From Lichina pygmaea (Eukaryota > Ascomycota > Lichinomycetes > Lichinales > Lichinaceae): a stretch of DNA of 64,000 bases. A program made the position numbers and the translations under genes. The stretch lies in the NCBI GenBank assembly GCA_963422465.1, contig OY730171.1:1984001-2048000 (forward strand). The letters are read 5' to 3'. This document shows, in pieces, positions 45,950 to 56,755 of the stretch. Position 1 is the first letter of the stretch. The number at the start of each line of letters is the position of its first letter. The notes below the pieces were generated by a model. That model ran no database searches. It saw nothing but the letters and a program-made list of their open reading frames with translations, and was not told the DNA's origin.

Positions 45950-48253
45950 ATGGACATGGACATCGACGCCCTCCTATCCTCGATCCAGCGAGGAGGCAAC
46001 TACGCGCCGGACGACGTCGGCGACGACGACTACAGCCACCAAGAAGACCGTCGCGAGCAGCAGGGTCGGTGGGCGGACCTGCAGGCGCTGACGCGGGCCT
46101 GGGTCAACGAGCGCAGCGCGCCGGAACTGTTGCCGTACCCGCACGACCTCGTGGCGCGGGTCATGGCGAGGGTCGGGAGACAGGTAAGTTACGGTGTTAC
46201 ATTCCATACGCGTATGCCTCATTGACCATATCGACCGGTCAATCGCGTCGCGTCGTCTCGAGTTCATCTGCTGCGATTCTTTGAGTCTTCTTTTCGCGTG
46301 TCTTGGGGAGGGCCGTGGGTTTGATCCTTTGATGCTGCGTGTGATTTTTGTCCTCGGCGCGGTCGTTCGTTCGTTCGGGCGTAGTAGAGGTCGAACATGC
46401 TCTTTCCTTCGTCTACGGACTGTTGGAGGACGAAGAGCAGATCATGTTCCAGAGGAGGAGATGCTTGAGAGCAGCCGCCGAGGATCATATACCCTTGGAC
46501 GTGCCAGCAGAGAAAGGGGGATTTTCAAGTACCTGACCATTCAGGACATGGAGCTGCCTGGATCCTCCAAGATTCTTGTCCATGTCTTCTTTTTCCGTTT
46601 TCCATCCCTCTCAACGGCGTCAGCTGCGTGCTACCGCCCTCCGAGACAATCCCAATATCCTCTCTTCTTCTCGTCTTTCTCGCGCCGGAGCTCTTGATCT
46701 CGGAGCTACAGCCTCTCTGTTCTACGCTGCCTACGCCCAGAACGAGGGGGCACCGCCCAGGCCCAGCCCTTGCTACGACATCCACCAACAAGAATACTCT
46801 TCAGCGCACAGAACGACTCCGGTGGCAGCATCTCTATGTTTGAACAGTCGCGCCGCGTCCCAAACGCAGCAGAGCCTAGGACAGATCCAACGACTAACCC
46901 ACGAGCTCACGAGCTCGCGTGTCCCCTCTAGATCACCCTCATCGAGACCGAAACCGGCAACGTCGATCCCAAGGCCAACTTCCGGCTCATCCTCCTGCAG
47001 ACCGAACTCGAGCGGTTCAAGTTCCTTGTCAGGTCCTTTCTCAGGGCGAGGATTGCCAAGGTGATTGTCGTTTCGTTCTACTGCATCTATTCTTTACACC
47101 CCGTCTCTATTTTCAATCTTTTTTTGTCTCCACCCTGTTTTTATTTTCAACCTGCTTTTGTTGTGCCTCACTTTACGCGGCGTGGGTGGGTATTAACCGG
47201 CTCGGGTTGATATTGCGCCGCGCACGAGCGTCTCGTGTCTTCTCATGGCCAAGCCTCCTTGCGGTTGCTGTAGCTATCGGACAGCAACCCCCTTCCTACT
47301 GGGAAGCGTTGCTGCGGACGCTATGACCAATTCTTCAGGAGCAATGGCTTTCGTTCTTCCAAGAGCTTCACTGGCGCGGCTGCACGTGCCAGGTCTTTTT
47401 CTAGACCGTCCTTCCGATATACGCCATTCATCATCAATCGCCATATCCCTCTCACGCCCTCTCTTGCGTGATCCCACTCTTTGAGTTCGACCAGTTCATA
47501 TCGTCTCCCTCCCATCTCCGTTCATTCCGAAACCCTCATAAAACCCAGCTCGCAGCATACTCACATGCGACCCCTCGAACCCAGATTGACAAATTCCCTC
47601 TGCACCTGCTCTCGCTACCCACGTCCTCGACGCAAAACACCTCCTCCATCACCACGACGCCGACACCGACACCGACGACAAGCACAGGCCCAACCGACGG
47701 CCACGCGCTCCTCTCGCCGTCGGAGCTGCGCTACCTGACGCAGCACCAGACGATGCTGCACAGACACTATCTGCACGCCTTCCTCGGCGATTTCCCAGAG
47801 CAGCTACGCCGGCTCGACGACACCGCCGGGGGCATCTCGATGGTCGACCGTCCAGACGTCGACGCCGCCGTCCTCGTGCGCGTCGTCGCGCCCGACCTCG
47901 ATCTGCGCAGGGAAGGCGTGCCCGGGTACGGATACGTCGATGACGATGATGACGACGATGGGGATGGGAATGGGGATGGGGAGGAGGAGGATGATGATGG
48001 TGGCTTTGCCGGTAGCGGTGGCAGCGGCAGCGGCGGTCTTGGTGGATCTGGTGGCGGCGGACTCCGTGGTCGTGACCGTGATCTCGGTGGCTTCAGCCGT
48101 GCCACCGGCCTCCTCGACCAAGCCAGACCAAGCATCGGGATCTCCACAAGGAAGGGCAACAGCAGGTGGCGTCTGCGCACAGGCGGTCTATACGTCGTGC
48201 GCTACTCGGCCGTGCGGGAGGCGCTGCGGAGAGGGGCAGTCGAGTTGATATGA
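45950..48253 (+). CDS. SLD5: GINS complex subunit SLD5
   Basis: Subunit of the GINS tetramer in the CMG replicative helicase, needed for replication initiation and fork movement. Exons 45950-46183, 46932-47060 and 47585-48253 give about 343 residues. Exon 1 ([12 protein letters not shown]... [14 protein letters not shown]) and exon 2 ([20 protein letters not shown], then [15 protein letters not shown]) form the helical A domain. Exon 3 begins IDKFPLHLL, continues [20 protein letters not shown] and [10 protein letters not shown], and ends in the small B domain ([22 protein letters not shown]). Phases are all 0. The introns are 748 and 524 bp, far longer than others here. Between the A and B domains an Asp-rich then Gly/Ser-rich insert is encoded by GAT and GGT/GGC repeats. 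The family itself is clear. Confidence 0.93.
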
Positions 48254-48877
48254 TAGAACATGACATGACATGATATGAGTAGATGTGATATGACATGACT
48301 TGACATGACATGAGTGAAAGTGCACTTTTGAGTCCTTTTCTCCCTCTTCTTCTTCTTCTTCTTCTTCTTCTTCTTCCTGTTCTTCCTATTCTTCTTCCTG
48401 CTCTCCTCCTTGACTATCATTATTGATTTAGAGAGAGAGAGAGAGAGAGAGAAGAAGAAGAAGAAGAAGAAGAAGAGACATCCACTATCTACGAGCATAC
48501 TTTATGCAATACACGTCTCCGCTCTCGCTCTCTCATATCTGTTCTGCGTCCGTCTTCTAGATCAAGCTATAGGCGGGTAGGTGGGTAGGTGGGTAGGCAG
48601 GTGGCCAGACGACCACGCGGGCAGGTATCGTGGGCGGAGTAAATCCGTAGCTGTACTCGTAGAGCAGAAGGAGAAATAAAAAAAAAACCTAAAAGATTCC
48701 CGTTATGATCCTAGTATAAAATTGACTAGGCTACCAACTGGGTCGAGAGAAGCTAAGAGGACAAGGGACGGACAGAGAGCAAGTGACGCGCCAAGTGACG
48801 CGCCGAGCGACGACGATCACAGCCCATTGGGAAACCCCCCAGGTCGGAGCTCGCTCGCCGGTTGCAGACACCCACGA
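48254..48877. other. intergenic between convergent genes; simple repeats
   Basis: Holds ATGACATG-type pentamer repeats (48255-48312), (TTC)n (48347-48377), (GA)n and (AAG)n (48431-48478), then GTGGGTAG repeats near 48578-48600. No gene. Confidence 0.7.
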
Positions 48878-50104
48878 TCACCCGACAAACTCAACCTCCG
48901 GGTACGCCGGATTCGGTCCGGACAGGAGCGGCCCCGTCTCGTTGTTCAGACAGCAGCGGAAGAACTCGTCGAGGTAGGCGTTCAGGACGTCGTAGAAGCG
49001 CCGGCCGCCGATGGTGCCGAGGCCGCCGTTGTCCGCTCTCTGTCCGTTGGCGAAGACGCCCATCGCGGTGACGTTCGCGGTGACGTTCGCGGCGACGGTC
49101 CCGTTGCCGCCCTGTGCAATCGTCTCTTGGATGCGAAGCCCGTCCGTGAAGGACTGGTGGGCCGTGCCCACGATCGTGATATCGCGCTTGAAGCCACGCA
49201 AGTTCGAGTAGAAGTCGGTCCAGCCCGGGTACGCGGTGCGGTTGTTCGTCTCGGCGCCCACGAGCAGGAACGGACGGTCGAGGCCTGCCTCGGCGGCGGG
49301 CCCGAAGACGGGGCCGTCGAGGTTGACGCCGCACTTGAAGGCGGTGTTGTTGAGCAGCGCCGCCGCCGCGGTGTCGCCGCCGAACGAGTGCCCGAACACG
49401 CCGGCACGGTCGAAATCGCCCGTGCGACGGAGACCCTCGACAAAGACCCTCGCCGTCTCCTCCCGCGGCAACGTGCCGTTGCGGAAGTAGCTGTACACGA
49501 AGTCGATGTCGCGTCTGGTGCTTCGGAGCAGGTCCGACACCTCCCCCGGAGACCGCATGTTCCGTTGCAGGGCCGTACGACCGTCCGGGTACTCGACGAT
49601 GCCTACGCTGTAGGGATGATCGACCGTCATCACGACGTAGCCGTAGCTCGAGAGCAGCTCGGCGATGCCGGCGTAGAAGAGCCGCGAGGAGCGGTAGTCC
49701 GGCGAGAAGAGAAGCACCGGGTAGGACGCCGTGCCGTTGGCACCTGGTCCGGGGGGCGCCACGTCCCAGCAGGCATTGCCGTACAGTCTGCCGACGGTGC
49801 CGTTGGCCAGCCCGAGCTGGGTCTCAAAGTACGCTGCCGTCTGTGGCGCGAAGACGGGGGACCGGCGACAGATTCTGGGGCCGCTGGTGTTGGTCGGCAC
49901 CGTCGGGTAGAAGACCGAGACCATCAGGTCGCGGGGACCGCCGGCCGGGGCCAGGACATCGACGCCTCTGGAGTCGAGCACCTCCACGTTGGTAAGCCCG
50001 ACCTCGAAGGGGCCGGTAAGCGGCGGGTATTGATAGATCTGACCCGCGGCAGCCGAGGCCAGGGCCAGCAAGATGGAGAGACATTTGGCCGGAGATGGCT
50101 CCAT
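48878..50104 (-). CDS. secreted PAF-acetylhydrolase-like serine hydrolase
   Basis: A single-exon protein of about 408 residues starting MEPSPAKCLSILLALASA, a likely signal peptide cleaved after AAAG. It has an alpha/beta-hydrolase fold of the platelet-activating-factor acetylhydrolase (PAF-AH II) type. YPVLLFSPDYRSSRLFY and YGYVVMTVDHPY correspond to the oxyanion-hole strand and its follow-up. The nucleophile is Ser 240 in GHSFGG. Asp 263 (GVNLDG) sits 23 residues later, as in human plasma PAF-AH, and His 316 lies in GTAHQSF. Many N-x-S/T sites (NTS, NGT, NNT, NVT) fit a secreted glycoprotein. The natural substrate is unknown: short-chain phospholipids or other esters are possible. A TATA box lies about 190 bp upstream. 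Confidence 0.82.
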   Translation of the reverse strand: MEPSPAKCLSILLALASAAAGQIYQYPPLTGPFEVGLTNVEVLDSRGVDVLAPAGGPRDLMVSVFYPTVPTNTSGPRICRRSPVFAPQTAAYFETQLGLANGTVGRLYGNACWDVAPPGPGANGTASYPVLLFSPDYRSSRLFYAGIAELLSSYGYVVMTVDHPYSVGIVEYPDGRTALQRNMRSPGEVSDLLRSTRRDIDFVYSYFRNGTLPREETARVFVEGLRRTGDFDRAGVFGHSFGGDTAAAALLNNTAFKCGVNLDGPVFGPAAEAGLDRPFLLVGAETNNRTAYPGWTDFYSNLRGFKRDITIVGTAHQSFTDGLRIQETIAQGGNGTVAANVTANVTAMGVFANGQRADNGGLGTIGGRRFYDVLNAYLDEFFRCCLNNETGPLLSGPNPAYPEVEFVG

Positions 50105-50291
50105 ATTGGACTGACTGTCCGGGATTTGGGACTCCAGATGGTAAGGACTGTGCTGCACTCTCAGGAGCGAGTGGCCGAGAGTGGACGGCAGTGAGAGAAC
50201 GAGCGTGGGGTCTAGAGTGAAGGAGCTTCTCTAGCCTTTTCGATGTGAGCGAAGAGGAGATATATCAGTGGAGACTGGGGACGAACAGGCT

Positions 50292-50299
50292 TCTTATAA
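50292..50299 (-). promoter_or_regulatory. TATA box of the PAF-acetylhydrolase-like gene
   Basis: GTTATAAGAA on the minus strand, about 190 bp upstream of the ATG at 50104. Confidence 0.5.
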
Positions 50300-50304
50300 C
50301 CAGA

Positions 50305-52090
50305 CACACAAACGGATCGATCGGGCTAGACCCACTTAAAACCGACTTGTACCATCGTACCCTGATCGGTCCAGGAACGTGCCATCGCCATCATGTGCCA
50401 CGCCTTATCGTGATACTCTGACATGCTGCTAATGAGTTCTACGACGCTTCTTCGTCTGGACAACCCTTTGTCGTCGACCTCTGGCGGTCAATGTGCCGTG
50501 AGCATAGTAGTACTACGGATGAGTACTGCCGCGGCTGGGCTGGCAGTGATTGTTGGCAGTCCATCTACAATCCGTCGGCCAGGGCGAAGCTGGGAAGATA
50601 TCAAGGCAACGGAAGGTCCGAGCTCGGATGCTGGGTCCCGTTGCGCACGACGGCCGGGGATATCGGAGGAGCAGGTATGATGACGGGTGGAATCGATGGC
50701 ATCAATTGAGGTCGGGCAGTTGATGCTGCAAGACTTGGTAGTCGACTCGACTACCAAGTGGCACACTCCGCTCGGGGCTGCATAGCAGAGGCAGCGGTCC
50801 ATCTCTGGCTTCCTCGATGCTCAGCGTGGGCCTGCTCTCGCTGCCACGTACTTGTTTATGCTCACCATGCCATATGGCGTTCCAGCCAGAGCTCCAGCTG
50901 GGCCGCCGTCAATCTGATGGAGTCTCTACGGCCACTGGACACCTTGGACGTGAAAATCCTGGAAGAAAACCAGTTGGATATACCGTAGGCCGTCACCAAA
51001 TGTCTTCAGTCCACCTGGCGCGGATGAGCCATGCCTGGGTGCTGTCCACGCAAAGACCAACGGAAGATTGCTGGTCTGCCGCTTCTGGCTGTGCCAACAC
51101 CGGTCCAGGAACAAGTGTGGAGCTATGAGCTAGCTCGAGCTTCACGATCATGCAAGGCCGCGCTTCCGTCCAAGCAGCCCCATCAGGACGTGAGTGGAAG
51201 GCTAGAGTCCGAAGAGCAAAGCATCGATCTTCCATGCCGGAGTCGAGGGCTCCTAGTGGCTTTGGAAAGGGTCCAGCTTCACATGGCTCCAGTCAACGCA
51301 AAGCCGCCGGTATTGGGCCACACCCACACTAGAGCCAGCCCGCCGTCTTCGCTGAAGTTGGCCACTGATCAATGGAGCAGAGCCCGTCGCTACGTTACCG
51401 CTAGCGGGCTGGACGTGGAAAGCATCTCAGGGGTTGACTAGGGTGTCCATATCAAGCCTTTCCGCCGACTACGGAAGGTATACCCAGCTCTTTGCCCATC
51501 TGGTTAGACTCATTTGAAGTGAGGAGCCGATTACTAATAGGATGTCTATATCACGTGACTGTAGAGCCACCTTACGTCATAATTACATAATATGCGCCGT
51601 GTACCTCCGTACTACGTACGAGGTACGTACGAAGGTACACCTATGCCCCCTACGAGTAATTACAGGTATTCCATGCGTAAACTAGCGTACACCTCACATG
51701 GGAGCACTCCAGCCCGAATTATTGACGACCGCCAAATACGTACAAAGTACCGAAGGATTCTTCAGTCTGCTGAAAACCGGAGAGCAGACAAGCCGAGTTC
51801 GTCTGATCCAATTGGTTGGCTGGCATCGCGACAGTATCGAATACCAGCGTCCTCCCTCTACTCGTATGCTTGGCCGTGAGTCTGTGACATACGAGACGTC
51901 GCACTCAGACGCGCGGTATCTTACATTGCTACCATCTTGGCTAGGTGACGACATTCTCAGGCTCCGTCGACCCCGTCGGCCTCTCCTGTACTGAACAGCG
52001 TGAACTGAGGCGGTGCGCCACCAATGAAAGCCGGCCCTAGCGCCAACGCATCGACTGGACCGTATCCGAGCCCCCAATCGTAAAGACGGC
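50305..52090. other. intergenic, no gene recognised
   Basis: Between the divergent hydrolase and Mg2+ transporter genes. A GTAC-rich palindromic cluster at about 51600-51640. The 50.7-51.45 kb part has frames on both strands and could be decayed coding sequence, but I recognise nothing in it. Confidence 0.45.
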
Positions 52091-55047
52091 ATGTCTTCGA
52101 ACAACGATCCTGATCCTGCCAGCTCCGACATGCCTTCAGGTCGCTCGAACGGGCAGCAAGGTGCTGGGCAACGAAGGAGACGCCAGAGACCTGCACGACG
52201 CAGACGCAACAGACGGCACTCCTTCGCCGTCGCACCAGAAGATGGCACGGCCGACGACCGCGAGCCTGGATCGACCGCCGATCCCACGACGCTCCAGGCT
52301 GCTACGCCTGGACGGCCTGGTCCGTACGTCTTAGGCCAGGGTAGCTTCAGCCGAAGCAACACGAGCCTGGCCAGCGAAGCGCTGCTTGACCATCGGTATC
52401 GCTTCCGATTCTGCACAGACGGCTTGCCCAAGAGACGAGATCCCGACGCTGATGCTACTACTACAGAGACCAGCGTGCGAGGCTGCCCCGACGGCAAAGC
52501 ACGATGGAGCAAACCTCTTATGGACCTCCGTACGGCTCGAACAGGCCATCGAGTGGTCGCCGCGGATCAGGAGACGCGAGGCCGGATGAGCACGACGACC
52601 CGGCCGACGACAGAACGCCGCTGCTCTCGAGCCCGCAACCGGCGAGAACGGAGCCGACGTACGACCTTCATCCGCCGTCGCACCGACGAGACGGTGGCGT
52701 GGAGCACTCGGGCCGCAGACGGCGTCGGTCCGGCGACACGTCCGTCTCGAGTCGGCGGAGGAGGCGTGCGGGATCCAAACAGCGCCCAAGGTCTGGACTC
52801 CTGGGCGACTACGATGTCAACAATCCGCCTTCGGTGCCGGCCAGCCCGCTGGCCGGCCCCGACATGTCCTACGAGGATGTCATGATCCCCAAGGACTTCA
52901 ACCTCTTGGACTCCCCTCAGCAGAGGGCCAAGATCCTGACCGGAGGCGGCGACGCGCTGATCGATATCGACGAAGTCGGGCCCGACCGCGATGGGTACGT
53001 TGGGGGCTCGTCGCCGCAGGCTCCTCGAAACGCCGCTGCCGAGCATCGCAAGCGGACCATGGCGCTCACGGCGCAGGAGGACGTGTGCTTTCCGCACGAT
53101 GGTCTCTCCGAGACGGCCGAGGAGGACAGCGGCACCGCTCCGTCCCGCCACGACCAGCCGAGCTCGCGGCGACGGCGTCGCAAGGCGTGGCCGGATCTCT
53201 CCGTCCTCGAGGAGTGGAGTTTGGAGGAGAAGGAGGAACGGAGCGAAGAGATCCGGGCCAAGAAGATCAGCGAGCCGGTCCTGGTCGGCGGCCGACTGCG
53301 GCCCAACAACCACGGCTGGCATCGGACGGAGGAAGACGCGCCCTTTCGGTTCACGTACTTCAACGAGGACCTACCGAGCACGATCCACAGCCAGACCATA
53401 TCCGAGTTGCTGCAGCCGGGCCAGACCTTCAGGGACCTCTTCATCCCGGAGCCGGCGGAGCTGACGGACGACGAGTGGGAGGACGACGACGACTACCTGC
53501 TGCAGGACCGCTGGCACGAGCATCGGCAGCAGCACCACCATCAGGACGGACGAGCCAACGGCGAATCAAAGTCCGCGACGCGCCATCCCTCGGTCGCGTC
53601 CGAGGACGAACGTGGCCAGCACGACTCGACCTTTGACGGCGCCGGCAACGGCGATCGGACGCCGAGGGAGAAGGCCAAACGGTACGGACCGCGGCCGGTG
53701 TTCTGGCTGGACGTGCTGTCACCGACCGACGCCGAGATGAGGGTCATCGCCAAGGCGTTCGGGATCCATCCCCTGACGGCGGAGGACATTATGATGCAGG
53801 AGGCGCGCGAGAAGGTGGAGCTGTTCGGGAACTACTACTTTGTGAACTATCGGACCTTTGAGCAGGACGGGTCGAGCGAGGACCATCTGGACCCGATCAA
53901 CATGTCGATGGTGGTGTTCCGGGAGGGCGTCATCAGCGTGCGTTGCTCTCTCTCTCTCTCTCTCTCTCTTTCGGCCCCTATGCTTTGGAAGGAGAGACGG
54001 AGAGGCGCTGACGAGGCTACAGTTCCACTTCACGATGATCCCGCATCCGGCCAACGTCCGACGCCGGATCCGGCAGCTCAAGGACTACCTGATCCCCAGC
54101 AGCGACTGGATCTCGTACGCGATCATCGACGACATCACCGACGCCTTTGCGCCGCTGGGCCACCAGCTCGAGGAGGAGGTCGACGCCATCGAGGACACCA
54201 TCCTGGGGCTGCACTCGCCGCCCTCGCACGCGAACCCGAGCCCGTCGAGCAAGAAGTCGGAGGCGGGCGAGGGCGCGACGGGCGACATTGGCGGCGACCT
54301 GCTGCGGCGCGTCGGCGACTGCCGCAAGCGCGTCATGGGCCTGTACCGGCTGCTGGGCAACAAGGCGGACGTCATCAAGGGCTTTGCCAAGCGCTGCAAC
54401 CAGCAGTGGGAGGTTGCGCCGCGCAGCGAGATTGGCCTGTACCTGGGCGACATTCAGGACCACATCGTGACGATGACGAGCAACCTGGGTCACTACGAGA
54501 GGTATCGTCTCATCCCGTCGCATCGTGTTCTGTTGCGATCAATCTCATGCCAGTCACGTGCAATGCGAGAAGGCCAGGCTGACTCGGCCGACAGCATCCT
54601 CTCGCGCGCCCACTCAAACTACCTCGCCCAGATCAACATTGCCATGAACGAGCGGCAGGAGGCGACGGCGGACGTGCTCGGCAAGCTCACGGTGCTGGGC
54701 ACGATCGTCTTGCCGATGAACATCATCACGGGCCTGTGGGGCATGAACTGTCTCGTGCCGGGACAGGACGCCGAAGGGCTGAAGTGGTTCTGGGGGAGTA
54801 AGTTGTCTTTCTTCGATTCCTGCATCGTGGTTTTCCTTCGCCTCTGTCGTACAACATCTTTCCCTGTTGATTTAGGCGACACCACCCCCCTCGCACCCTC
54901 CACTACAGCCTCTTATCCACCGCTTCCTGAGAGACCTGTGAAAAAATGACGGGCTGACCAGTTCCTCTCCTGCTAGTAACGCTTTTCCTGCTGGGCTTTG
55001 GTTTCGTGTGCTACTTTGTCGCCAAGAGGGTGTATAAAATTGTCTAG
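52091..55047 (+). CDS. MNR2: CorA-family Mg2+ transporter (MNR2/ALR type)
   Basis: Fungal CorA channel; Alr1 acts at the plasma membrane and Mnr2 at the vacuole. Five exons: 52091-52395, 52467-53937, 54023-54501, 54595-54797, 54977-55047, giving about 842 residues with every junction in frame. The long N-terminus is Arg/Ser-rich with the block YVLGQGSFSRSNTSLASEAL, then an acidic region. The CorA core starts at PVFWLDVLSPTDAEM and contains FGIHPLTAEDI, FGNYYFVNYRTFEQ, HPANVRRRIRQLKDYL and YAIIDDITDAF. Next are the long helix (NYLAQINIAMNERQ), TM1 ending in the signature GMN at residues 801-803, and TM2 (ITLFLLGFGFVCYFVAK). The length and N-terminal extension favour MNR2 over mitochondrial types; this subtype is inferred. 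Intron 2 contains (CT)n. Donor GTATCG of intron 1 is weak. Confidence 0.92.
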
Positions 55048-56755
55048 AGTTGGGATTTGTGTGGGTGTGTGTGCCAGTGTTGGTGTGTGCTTGGGTGTTT
55101 GTGCATGCTTGGATGTCTTGGTGTATTGGTGTCTCTGTCCATCCATCCATTCATTCGTCAGTCAACCCAACCTCTCTCTCTCTCTCTCTCCTCAGCCTCC
55201 TTTGGCTTTTCCTGTCCTTTTCGAGCTGTGTACAAGAGTATCTCTCCTCAGACTGCACATTGAAGCGTCCAAAACCCCATATATTCCTGTACTGGAGAAG
55301 ATGAAACAAGTCTGTCTACCTGGGTAAGCAACACGTGTTCCTTCTTTCCTTTCTTTCACTCTCTCTTCCACTCGGTATTTCATTCGTTCATCTGTTCTTC
55401 CCTTTATTTGCTCCCTCATCTGTTTCTCACTTTTATCTTCCTCTTTCCATAAATTCCTTCCTTCCCCTCTTGTCTTCTTTCTGTAGATCTGATCACTTGT
55501 TGATTCATCCACTCATTCATCCATCCACTCTTTTCCCGTCTCTTCTCCCGTCTCCTCTCTTCTCCAACATATTGTACTAAAGCATCTCCTCTTTCCCCTC
55601 TTCTTTCCCCCACTCCCCAGCTTCTTCGTTCCAGTGCTCTCATTCCTCTAGACAAAAGTCTTCCGAAAGAATCAACAATGAAACACCATTCATCCTCCCC
55701 ACCCCTCCCAAAGAAAACAAGAAACTGCACATATCATCGTCAATAATTGTCATCATCATTATAGGGGGAAAAAAAACAGATAGTAGCAGTGGAGTGTCTG
55801 TCTCGGAATGGAAGGCGTACTAGCACTGCAGTGGACTGCACTGTAGTGTACTCAACTATACTATTCTGTACCGGAGTACATGAGAATGTCGGTGTGGGAA
55901 TGTGTGTGATATGTCATATATCCATGCAGGGTGTTTTTGAGTGTGAGGTGCAAATCTGTGGGAAGTTGGAATGTGTGGGATGTGTGGGATGTGTGGGATT
56001 GGTGGGATTGGTGGGATGTGTGAGATTGGTGTGCCTGTCGGTGATGTCTGTAGTATCATGGCATCATGGCATCATGGCATCATGGCATCGTGGCATCACG
56101 GCATCGTGGCATCGTGGCATTGTGGCATCACAGCATCATGCCATCATGCCATCGTGGCAAGGTGACATCCACCACACCTGTGGTGGCATCTGTGATAACC
56201 AATGACACAATGGTTCTTGGCACTTTCTGAGCAATTGATACCCACTACCCCACACAACACCCTTCCCTCCGCTGCACTACCAATCCACTCTGCTTCACTC
56301 CGCTACCAATCCACTCTGCTTCACTCCACTCCACACCACTAACACACCACTAACACACCAGGTCACTACTACTGCTCCAACCGCTAGTTGCCTGACCTGG
56401 AGGTTTCCTTACCACTTTTATAGCATACTCAGCATAATCTAGTCTAGCTAGCTTTAGAATAGTGTAGGACCTCAATATAATACGATAATACTGCTGCTTA
56501 GGTTGTACTCTGCTCTCTCTCTCTCTTAACCCCATTACTGTACTACCCACGGATCACCCCGTCCCTCTCTTTTTTCACCCCTCGGCCCTCGCAATTTACC
56601 CACAATCCACAATCCACAGACAAACGACCGACAGCGCGCAACCCGCAATCCAGAGACAAACAAGCCACATGCCACATGCCACATGCCACAATCCACAATC
56701 CACATGCCACAACCCACATCCACAATCCACACCCCACGTCGCACAACCAACGCCA
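55048..56755. other. intergenic between convergent genes; repeats
   Basis: No gene. TG-rich and CT-rich tracts at 55060-55195, pyrimidine-rich sequence to about 55650, GTGGGAT repeats at 55975-56025, a 9-bp array (listed), duplicated ACCAATCCACTCTGCTTCACTCC at 56279-56325, and CCACATG/CCACAATC repeats at 56665-56740. Confidence 0.6.
56055..56160 (+). repeat. 9-bp tandem repeat CATCATGGC, about eleven units
   Basis: Units of GCATCATGG or GCATCGTGG with single-base changes; the last units change to CATGCCAT, partly inverted. Confidence 0.85.

Noticed and set aside
50740-51440. Possible decayed coding or transposon sequence
   Set aside because: Frames on both strands look protein-like in places, but no motif could be named and no repeats mark its ends.
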